From an uncultured Oscillospiraceae bacterium (GTDB lineage Bacteria; Bacillota; Clostridia; Oscillospirales; Ruminococcaceae), in NCBI GenBank assembly GCA_934463345.1, contig CAKSJL010000086.1, positions 1 through 7,081 on the forward strand: 7,081 nucleotides of DNA, in the 5' to 3' direction. The position numbers were made by a program, and so were the translations under genes. The notes below the pieces were generated by a model, which made no database searches, was not told the DNA's origin, and was given only the letters and a program-made list of their open reading frames with translations. Positions 1 through 5,854 of the stretch are shown here, piece after piece (the first letter of the stretch is position 1; each line of letters begins with the position of its first letter).

Positions 1-369
1 CTTATATACAGCGTAGTTCGTGCCATTATGGGCGGATATCTGCCGTATATTTTTCTGTTCATTCTCTCGGGCGTAATTGCGGAACTGCTTCTATGGAAAA
101 CTAGTTATGGAAATGGAAAGACTTTGACCGTAAGCTACATCATCAATCAGATTTTCGCCGCTTTTGGCAGTACAATTATTCCGTATGGAATCGCTGCAAA
201 GGCAATGGCTGACCAGGCGGTAAACGATGGACGTCAGGACAATATTCTTGCTGCATCGAAGATTCTCCAGTCATGGTGGTCAGCTGCACTGGTCGTTGGT
301 ATTATCGTTGCCGCTTTTATCGGTGCAACGATAGGCAGGAGAATTGTTAAAAAGCACCTTGCCGCATAA
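1..369 (+). CDS. Trep_Strep/MptD-family ECF transporter S component (5'-partial)
   Basis: This is the last 122 residues of an integral membrane protein. The frame is open to the left edge (LIYSVVRAIM...), so the ATG at 28 is probably internal and the start lies upstream. Members of this family are usually close to 190 residues, so roughly a third is missing. Visible are three hydrophobic segments: GGYLPYIFLFILSGVIAELL, then TVSYIINQIFAAFGSTIIPY, then a C-terminal SAALVVGIIVAAFIGATIG followed by the basic tail RRIVKKHLAA. The IAE-LL element and the terminal G-x-IG-RR-x-x-KKH pattern match what I know of the Trep_Strep family, predicted substrate-binding subunits of energy-coupling factor importers. 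An S component needs an ECF T subunit and ATPases, which are not in this window and may lie upstream. The stop is 24 nt before the next gene, which suggests co-transcription. The family assignment is from memory of its pattern; the substrate is unknown. Confidence 0.82.
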   Translation, partial: LIYSVVRAIMGGYLPYIFLFILSGVIAELLLWKTSYGNGKTLTVSYIINQIFAAFGSTIIPYGIAAKAMADQAVNDGRQDNILAASKILQSWWSAALVVGIIVAAFIGATIGRRIVKKHLAA

Positions 370-380
370 TCTGCATTTCC

Positions 381-385
381 GGAGG
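381..385 (+). promoter_or_regulatory. Ribosome binding site of first ABC gene
   Basis: GGAGG followed by an A-rich spacer lies 8 nt before the ATG at 394. It fits the short 24-nt gap after the S-component gene and supports the chosen start of the ABC half-transporter. Confidence 0.85.
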
Positions 386-393
386 AAAAATTT

Positions 394-2154
394 ATGAACA
401 AAACCAATAAATCAAAACGTTCCGCCTCTTCATGGCTGATGGAGCTTGCGAATGGCAGACGGTGCGAATATGCCCTTAGCGTTCTTGCGGCGCTTCTTGG
501 TGTTGCATGTTCTCTTGTACCGTATTTTATTATTATAAAAATCATTGCTTCATTGGTAAATGAAACGGCTGAACTTTCACAGTGTCTGACACTCTGCATA
601 TGGATGGCGGTTTTTTGGATTTTGCGCTATGTGCTGCACAGTATTTCCACAACGCTATCGCATCACGCAACATTTCATGTCCTTGCCAACACCCGTATCC
701 GGCTTCTTGACAAGCTTGCGGCACTGCCGCTTGGCACAGTGCTTGACCGCTCATCCGGTTCTTATAAAAATATCATTGTTGAGCGTGTAGACTCAATCGA
801 AACGACACTTGCTCATTTACTGCCCGAAATGATTTCCAACATCGCTGGCTCTCTGGCAGTATTGGCACTTATATTCACGATAGACTGGCGTATGGGACTT
901 TCCATGTTTATAGTTCTGCCACTTGGTATTCTCTGCTTTATGTCTATGTTCAGCGGATACAATGAAAAGTTTCAGCGTACCATCACAGCGACAAAGACAC
1001 TTAACGACACAGCAGTTGAATACATCGGCGGTATTGAGGTCATAAAAGCGTTTGGTCAGTCAAAAACCAGCTATGCAAAATTTGTATCAGCTGCTAAAGA
1101 GGGTGCGGACTGCTTTATCGAATGGATGCGTGGCAGTCTGTTCGGGCAGGTTGCCGGAATGGCGATTTTTTCCTCGACACTGCTTGGTATTCTGCCGGTG
1201 GGATGCCTGCTTTATATGCATGGCTCCTTGACTGCGGAGAACTTCCTGACTGTCATAGTCCTGTCCTTTGGCGTTATGCAGCCGCTGATTACTGCTTTTT
1301 CTTACACAGATGACATTGCACAGGTGACGACTATAGTTGACGAGGTAGCAGATGTACTTTCCGGAGAAGAGTTGCACCGACCGGAGAAAGCTGTAAAACT
1401 TCCTGCTGATAATTCAATTGAATTAAAAAATGTTCGTTTTGCATACCATGACAAGGAAATTTTTCATGGTATAGATTTACGCATAAAGCAAGGTACAGTC
1501 AATGCACTTGTAGGACCGTCCGGAAGCGGCAAATCCACCATTGCACGTCTGATTGCTTCTCTCTGGGATGTAAAGAATGGTTCAGTACTGCTCGGAGGTG
1601 TGGATATCCGCACTCTGCCGCTGAAAGACTGTACTGATCGTATTGCCTACGTTTCTCAGGAAAACTATCTCTTTGACCTTTCAGTTATGGATAATATCCG
1701 TATGGGCAGAAAAGGTGCAAGCAACGAGGAAGTCATTGCTGCTGCCAAAGCCTGTGGATGTCATGATTTCATTATGAGTTTGGAGAACGGCTATCAGACT
1801 GTTTGCGGTGCATCCGGCGGACACCTTTCCGGAGGAGAACGTCAGCGAATTTCCATTGCTCGTGCCATGCTGAAGGATGCGCCGATCGTTATTCTTGATG
1901 AAGCAACCTCTTATACTGACCCTGAAAATGAAGCAGTTATCCAGTCCGCACTGGCACAGCTTGTAAGGGGTAAAACAGTGCTTGTCATTGCGCATCGTCT
2001 TTCAACAATTGCGGATGCCGATCAGATCATTGTCGTTAATCAGGGACGGATCGAAGCTGCCGGTACGCAGAATGAGCTTCTTAAAGGCTGTCCGCTGTAT
2101 AAAAGTATGTGGGATGCCCATATAAGTGTAAAAGACGATGAGGAGGTGGCATAA
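394..2154 (+). CDS. ABC transporter half-subunit A, fused permease and ATPase (IrtA/YbtP-like)
   Basis: A 586-aa protein with an N-terminal exporter-type transmembrane domain (about residues 25-310) and a C-terminal nucleotide-binding domain (about 340-575). Hydrophobic segments lie near 26-55, 64-92, 146-186 (two passes around FTIDWRMG), 256-280 and 284-305, giving about six passes. ATPase motifs are complete: Walker A GPSGSGKST (374-382, K380), Q-loop Q422, signature LSGGERQ (478-484), Walker B with ILDE (D502, E503), D-loop SYTD (506-509) followed by PENE, and switch H534. Both catalytic E and H are present, so this half should hydrolyse ATP. In most exporters the D-loop is SALD. The form ending in TDPENE recalls the A subunits of IrtAB/YbtPQ, exporter-fold pairs that import siderophores. 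It most likely pairs with the next gene product in the cytoplasmic membrane. Metallophore import is an inference; peptide or drug export remains possible. Confidence 0.96.
   Translation: MNKTNKSKRSASSWLMELANGRRCEYALSVLAALLGVACSLVPYFIIIKIIASLVNETAELSQCLTLCIWMAVFWILRYVLHSISTTLSHHATFHVLANTRIRLLDKLAALPLGTVLDRSSGSYKNIIVERVDSIETTLAHLLPEMISNIAGSLAVLALIFTIDWRMGLSMFIVLPLGILCFMSMFSGYNEKFQRTITATKTLNDTAVEYIGGIEVIKAFGQSKTSYAKFVSAAKEGADCFIEWMRGSLFGQVAGMAIFSSTLLGILPVGCLLYMHGSLTAENFLTVIVLSFGVMQPLITAFSYTDDIAQVTTIVDEVADVLSGEELHRPEKAVKLPADNSIELKNVRFAYHDKEIFHGIDLRIKQGTVNALVGPSGSGKSTIARLIASLWDVKNGSVLLGGVDIRTLPLKDCTDRIAYVSQENYLFDLSVMDNIRMGRKGASNEEVIAAAKACGCHDFIMSLENGYQTVCGASGGHLSGGERQRISIARAMLKDAPIVILDEATSYTDPENEAVIQSALAQLVRGKTVLVIAHRLSTIADADQIIVVNQGRIEAAGTQNELLKGCPLYKSMWDAHISVKDDEEVA
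2141..2149 (+). promoter_or_regulatory. Ribosome binding site of second ABC gene
   Basis: AGGAGGTGG lies inside the last codons of the upstream ABC gene, a few bases before the ATG at 2154. The stop codon TAA (2152-2154) shares its last A with this ATG, the classic arrangement for translational coupling of two subunits needed in equal amounts. Confidence 0.87.
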
Positions 2155-3887
2155 TGTTCCGTACATTGAAAAAATTCTTCACTTTCTGCGGCAGTGAAAA
2201 TCGTAAGCTATTTATCATTTCCATCTGGCTCGGAGTAATCAGCGCTGTTTGCTCTGCAATGCGTATCCCTGCTGCTGCCATTGTCATTCGGGCGCTTTTG
2301 GAAAATGATGTCACGATGACGACGCTCTGGACAAGTCTTGGCGTAATTGTCGTTTCACTGGTTGTTACCATTGCCATTAACATGAAAGCTACAATGCTAC
2401 AGACCCGGGCTGGCTATCGTACCTGTGCAGACAAGCGAATTGAGATTGCAGAACACCTGCGCTATCTTCCAATGGGTTGGTTCAATAAGAATAGTCTTGG
2501 TGAGGTTGCGAGCGTTACGACCAACACGATGGAAAATATGGCTAACGTTGCTACGAGAGTAGTTATGGTAACTACACGAGGATTTTTAACCTCTGGTATC
2601 ATTGCAGTTATGATGTTTGTTTTTGACTGGAGAATGGGAATTATCACGCTTGCGGGGCTTCTCATTTTCTTTGCTGTAAATGCGGCAATGCAGCACAAGG
2701 AGCAATCGCTTGCCCAGCAAAAATTCAACGCTGACGAGCGTCTTGTTTCAAAAGTTCTTGAATATGTACAGGGAATCGCCGAGGTCAAGAATTTCGATTT
2801 GACCAGCGATTCCACAACACAGGTACACGATGCTGTGGAAAAAGCACGAACCGCATCTTTCGGCATGGAGATTCCATCAGTTCTCTATATGCTGGCACAG
2901 CTTGTCATCAATAAGCTTACCGGAGTTGCCGTCTGCACTGCTGCTATACTTTTTTATTTCGGCGGAACGATGGCTCTGTCTGACTGCCTTTTAATGCTCA
3001 TCTGCTCATTTATCCTCTTTGAACAGCTGGATTCCGCAGGCAGCTTTTCTTCGCTCTTTCGTTCAATCGACATCGGCGTGGACAAGGCAAATTACATACT
3101 GAACGTAGAACCTATGGACATAGACGGTGAGGAGCTTACGCTGGCACATGAGGACATCTGCCTGAATCATGTGAATTTTTCCTATGACAGCAAACCTATT
3201 CTTAATGACGTGTCCCTGAGAATACCTGAAAAGACTACAGTTGCCATTGTTGGACCAAGCGGGTCAGGCAAAACAACTTTATGCAATCTCATGGCACGAT
3301 TCTGGGACGTACAAAGCGGCAGCATAATGCTGGGAAATCATGACGTTCGTGAGTACAGCTATGACAGCCTTATCAGCAACTTTTCATTTGTTTTCCAGCG
3401 AACCTATCTCTTTTCGGACACGATAGCCAACAATATTCGTTTTGGAAAACCGGATGCATCTATGGAAGAGGTAAAAGCTGCTGCAAAGAAAGCCCGGTGT
3501 TATGACTTTATTGCGGCACTGCCGGACGGATTTGATACAGTGATAGGCGAGGGGGGCGCAACTCTTTCCGGAGGAGAACGTCAGAGAATTTCCATTGCCC
3601 GTGCCATTATGAAGGATGCGCCTGTTATTATTCTTGATGAGGCAACAGCAAATGTTGACCCTGAAAATGAAAAGGAGCTTATGGAGGCAGTTGGCGAACT
3701 AACGCACGACAAAACTGTCATCATGATCGCTCACCGCTTGAAAACTGTGAGAAATGCCGATTGCATATTTGTTGTGGATCATGGCGAGATCGTACAACGG
3801 GGTACGCATGACGAGCTTATAGCCATTGATGGACTTTACCGACGTTTTGTGATTGAACGCAGACAAGCCGCAGGCTGGAAGGTCTGA
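2154..3887 (+). CDS. ABC transporter half-subunit B, fused permease and ATPase (IrtB/YbtQ-like)
   Basis: A 577-aa half-transporter, partner of the preceding gene. The transmembrane domain covers about residues 18-295, with hydrophobic stretches near 18-49, 57-77, 136-179 (again containing FDWRMG) and 244-293. The ATPase domain follows: Walker A GPSGSGKTT (367-375, K373), Q-loop Q415, signature LSGGERQ (471-477), Walker B ILDE (D495, E496), D-loop ANVD (499-502) followed by PENE, and switch H527. All catalytic residues are intact, so neither half of the predicted heterodimer shows a degenerate ATP site, unlike many heterodimeric drug exporters. The start is fixed by a strong ribosome binding site and the one-base overlap with the upstream stop. 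It is the last gene of the operon and is followed directly by a terminator. The D-loop form (VDPENE) fits the B subunits of the IrtAB/YbtPQ group as I remember them; the substrate is inferred, not shown. Confidence 0.96.
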   Translation: MFRTLKKFFTFCGSENRKLFIISIWLGVISAVCSAMRIPAAAIVIRALLENDVTMTTLWTSLGVIVVSLVVTIAINMKATMLQTRAGYRTCADKRIEIAEHLRYLPMGWFNKNSLGEVASVTTNTMENMANVATRVVMVTTRGFLTSGIIAVMMFVFDWRMGIITLAGLLIFFAVNAAMQHKEQSLAQQKFNADERLVSKVLEYVQGIAEVKNFDLTSDSTTQVHDAVEKARTASFGMEIPSVLYMLAQLVINKLTGVAVCTAAILFYFGGTMALSDCLLMLICSFILFEQLDSAGSFSSLFRSIDIGVDKANYILNVEPMDIDGEELTLAHEDICLNHVNFSYDSKPILNDVSLRIPEKTTVAIVGPSGSGKTTLCNLMARFWDVQSGSIMLGNHDVREYSYDSLISNFSFVFQRTYLFSDTIANNIRFGKPDASMEEVKAAAKKARCYDFIAALPDGFDTVIGEGGATLSGGERQRISIARAIMKDAPVIILDEATANVDPENEKELMEAVGELTHDKTVIMIAHRLKTVRNADCIFVVDHGEIVQRGTHDELIAIDGLYRRFVIERRQAAGWKV

Positions 3888-3893
3888 TATATA

Positions 3894-3929
3894 AAAAAGG
3901 ACATGATCAACTTAAATCATGTCCTTTTT
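3894..3929. terminator. Bidirectional intrinsic terminator
   Basis: A perfect 14-bp inverted repeat: left arm AAAAAGGACATGAT (3894-3907), 8-nt loop CAACTTAA (3908-3915), right arm ATCATGTCCTTTTT (3916-3929). The A-tract of the left arm and T-tract of the right arm give a U-run after the GC-containing stem on either strand. It sits 6 nt after the stop of the transporter operon and 15 nt after the stop of the convergent secreted-protein gene, so one hairpin can serve both. Confidence 0.93.
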
Positions 3930-3944
3930 AATTTGTTATTATAA

Positions 3945-5672
3945 TCAGGATGGATAAACAATTTTAATACCAGTATAGTACTCATAAATAAAAGAGCATA
4001 GCTGTAAAAACTTTGGTTCGTAGTCCTCATAGTTTTTTAATACCCAGTAAACGTATTCAAAAACGCTGAAACGGAGATAGCATTCTGTTCCATCTTCATA
4101 TTTCATGGTTATTTCTGTAACCTTGTCGTAATCCATCGGGGCAACGTTGCGAAGCTTCAATACCTTAAAGTTGTTTCCATCAATTATAACGTCTTCAACA
4201 TCAATTTTGTCTTTGTCCTTGCCAGTAAGGTCGAATTTCACATCATCGGTAAAATAATGGCAAACAGTTATATCGCTATCCAGAATCAGAGTCGAGCCGA
4301 TATAATGCTGAGAATCTGTTGCATTTTTAATTTCACCCATTATTTTCTCAATATCGGCAATAGCATCCATCTTGAAACCGCCTGTATCAGTTACCACAGC
4401 ATTTACATAATCTTCATTCCATATAGAGGCATAAGTAGCACATGGACATTCAGTATTATAATTGAAATAATTCATTGCAGCAAATGCGACCATGTAATAA
4501 CAAGGGTTATTAAAACATCCAGAACCGATATTTGTTGATGTTATTTTTTCTTCATTTACATAAATTTCAAAATCATCGCCAAATTCCTTGAATGGAACAT
4601 TGTACTTAACCTTGTAATTTGAAATGCTGCCATCTGTTGGCTCAATCTTCTGAACATCTAAGTTTGTATGTTCTATCGTCCGCTTATCCGAATAGTTGGT
4701 TATTTGTTTAATAGTAAACTTCGGGTTGGAAATCGATTCCGGGCAGTAAAGATATATCCAGAAATCTCCGCCGCCGTCTTTATTGCATTCAAACTGCATT
4801 TTTTCATATACTGGTTCATTTAATGGCTCAGCTAAAACTATTGGTTCGCTGTCAGCTACACGTTCAATGTACCCGGTTTTACCGCTAATAAATGTGCTTT
4901 GTTCAGTTCCGCCTTTTGAATCATAGCATGTTCCGCCTGTTAAAAAATGACCAGATTCGGAAGTTATGCAGTTTGCAGCAGAAAGTCCGGGAAGAATCAT
5001 TGTCAGCTTGCTTCCTTTATGCAGATTCAACGCACCACTATTATTTCTTATTTTAATTGTTGCTTCTGAATTAAAATTCAAGGTCACATCTGCATTATGT
5101 AGATCAAGATCTGAATAAATTCTAACTTCACCATCCGCATTATTTATTATTTCAAGGGAAGAATCCTCATCGCCATCTATTTCAATACTTTTAGCTCTCA
5201 TAAAAGAACATATCCACTTCGGAATCGTATTTTCTGTAGCTGTACATGTTATTTTGTTTGTTCCCTTTAGTTTAATTTTTGCGGTGTCCTCAATTACATT
5301 ATTATAATTATATACATGTAAAAATTCAGGACTTTCGGTTACAATATCTGCATTGTTGAAAACTATTACATCATTGTCTGAATCATAGTAAACAGGATCG
5401 TTAGTTCCTCCTATTCCCTCGAATTTTTCTGTACGACCCATAATGCCATTGTAACTAGCTTCGCTACTTCCGGCTTTTGCGCCTTTATAAAAATTTTTGG
5501 AGTCTGTATCAAAAACTATGCAGTTTTTTATGTTTAAGGTTTTGCTTTCCTCCGCCGTTACAGAAAAAGCCGGGGCGTTTGAGATGGTTTTAGCTCCCCA
5601 GAACGGAACGGACGAGAGCGTTAAAGCCGCAGCAAGAACTCCGGCGAGAGATTTTTTAAGATTAATTATCAT
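3945..5672 (-). CDS. Secreted surface protein, beta-helix-like, unknown function
   Basis: A 575-aa protein with a clear signal peptide: basic KK at 6-7, hydrophobic core about 9-27, and a likely cut after VTA at residue 40 (VTA-EES). Residues about 75-230 are rich in short alternating strands with Asn/Asp turns (DVIVFNNADIV, AKIKLKGTNKIT, KSIEIDGDEDSSLEIINN, DVTLNFNSEATIKIRNN). This resembles right-handed beta-helix or Cthe_2159-type carbohydrate-binding domains, but I cannot assign a family with certainty. Residues about 290-425 resemble a domain common in ruminococcal surface proteins. The end, with VYWVLKNYEDYEPKFLQLC then SFIYEYYTG, resembles the C-terminal helical segment of that same group. 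No dockerin repeats, LPXTG sorting signal or catalytic motif is visible, so it is probably secreted or non-covalently held. Paired cysteines at C386/C391 and C409/C411 (ECPC) stand out. It has its own promoter and shares its terminator with the convergent operon. Function unknown. Confidence 0.93.
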   Translation of the reverse strand: MIINLKKSLAGVLAAALTLSSVPFWGAKTISNAPAFSVTAEESKTLNIKNCIVFDTDSKNFYKGAKAGSSEASYNGIMGRTEKFEGIGGTNDPVYYDSDNDVIVFNNADIVTESPEFLHVYNYNNVIEDTAKIKLKGTNKITCTATENTIPKWICSFMRAKSIEIDGDEDSSLEIINNADGEVRIYSDLDLHNADVTLNFNSEATIKIRNNSGALNLHKGSKLTMILPGLSAANCITSESGHFLTGGTCYDSKGGTEQSTFISGKTGYIERVADSEPIVLAEPLNEPVYEKMQFECNKDGGGDFWIYLYCPESISNPKFTIKQITNYSDKRTIEHTNLDVQKIEPTDGSISNYKVKYNVPFKEFGDDFEIYVNEEKITSTNIGSGCFNNPCYYMVAFAAMNYFNYNTECPCATYASIWNEDYVNAVVTDTGGFKMDAIADIEKIMGEIKNATDSQHYIGSTLILDSDITVCHYFTDDVKFDLTGKDKDKIDVEDVIIDGNNFKVLKLRNVAPMDYDKVTEITMKYEDGTECYLRFSVFEYVYWVLKNYEDYEPKFLQLCSFIYEYYTGIKIVYPS

Positions 5673-5674
5673 AG

Positions 5675-5684
5675 GTTCTCCTTT
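5675..5684 (-). promoter_or_regulatory. Ribosome binding site of the secreted-protein gene
   Basis: On the minus strand AAAGGAGAAC lies just before the ATG at 5672-5670. This fixes the start that gives a complete signal peptide. Confidence 0.85.
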
Positions 5685-5711
5685 AGTATAAAGTTTTTTG
5701 GTTATTGATTT

Positions 5712-5740
5712 ATTATAACATATAATGAGGAAAATTGCAA
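5712..5740 (-). promoter_or_regulatory. Sigma-A promoter of the secreted-protein gene (extended -10)
   Basis: Read on the minus strand: -35 TTGCAA (5740-5735), a 17-nt spacer, then -10 TATAAT (5717-5712), preceded by TGT so that it forms an extended -10 (TGTTATAAT). Transcription should begin near 5705, leaving a leader of about 30 nt before the ATG, too short for a riboswitch. Confidence 0.85.
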
Positions 5741-5786
5741 GGGGGAAAACAGGGCGATTTTAGTGTTGTTATTTAAACGAAATATC

Positions 5787-5815
5787 TTGTAATTTTAATT
5801 GAAATATGGTATAAT
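5787..5815 (+). promoter_or_regulatory. Sigma-A promoter of the exonuclease-RecQ gene (extended -10)
   Basis: -35 TTGTAA (5787-5792), a 17-nt spacer and -10 TATAAT (5810-5815), with TGG directly before it forming an extended -10. The predicted start near 5822 leaves a leader of about 33 nt. It is divergent from the secreted-protein promoter, the two -35 boxes being 46 nt apart, so each gene appears to be the first of its own transcript. Confidence 0.85.
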
Positions 5816-5842
5816 ATATATAAAATTGTGAAATGTTGCTTA

Positions 5843-5850
5843 AGAGGTGA
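5843..5850 (+). promoter_or_regulatory. Ribosome binding site deciding a GTG start
   Basis: AGAGGTGA lies just before the GTG at 5855 and complements the 3' end of 16S rRNA well. No in-frame ATG is available between the promoter and this codon, and the exonuclease-like motif (IFIDTE) begins immediately after it, so GTG is chosen as the start. Confidence 0.8.
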
Positions 5851-5854
5851 GAAC

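Noticed and set aside
28..369. ATG at 28 as the true start of the S-component protein
   Set aside because: The frame is open to the window edge, there is no ribosome binding site before 28, and the family is longer than 113 residues.
234..599. Minus-strand 121-codon open frame
   Set aside because: Lies antisense across the end of the S-component gene and the start of the ABC gene; low-complexity translation without a family pattern.
2462..2866. Minus-strand 134-codon open frame
   Set aside because: Fully antisense to a well-supported ABC transporter gene; shadow of its codon bias.
5497..5691. Plus-strand 64-codon open frame
   Set aside because: Antisense to the signal-peptide region of the secreted protein; no ribosome binding site or promoter in front.
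5828..5830. Upstream in-frame GTG as alternative start of the helicase gene
   Set aside because: It lies only a few bases after the predicted transcription start and has no ribosome binding site; the GTG at 5855 has one.
5673..5854. Small RNA or riboswitch in the divergent intergenic region
   Set aside because: Both predicted leaders are only about 30 nt, and I see no strong hairpin; the space is explained by two promoters.
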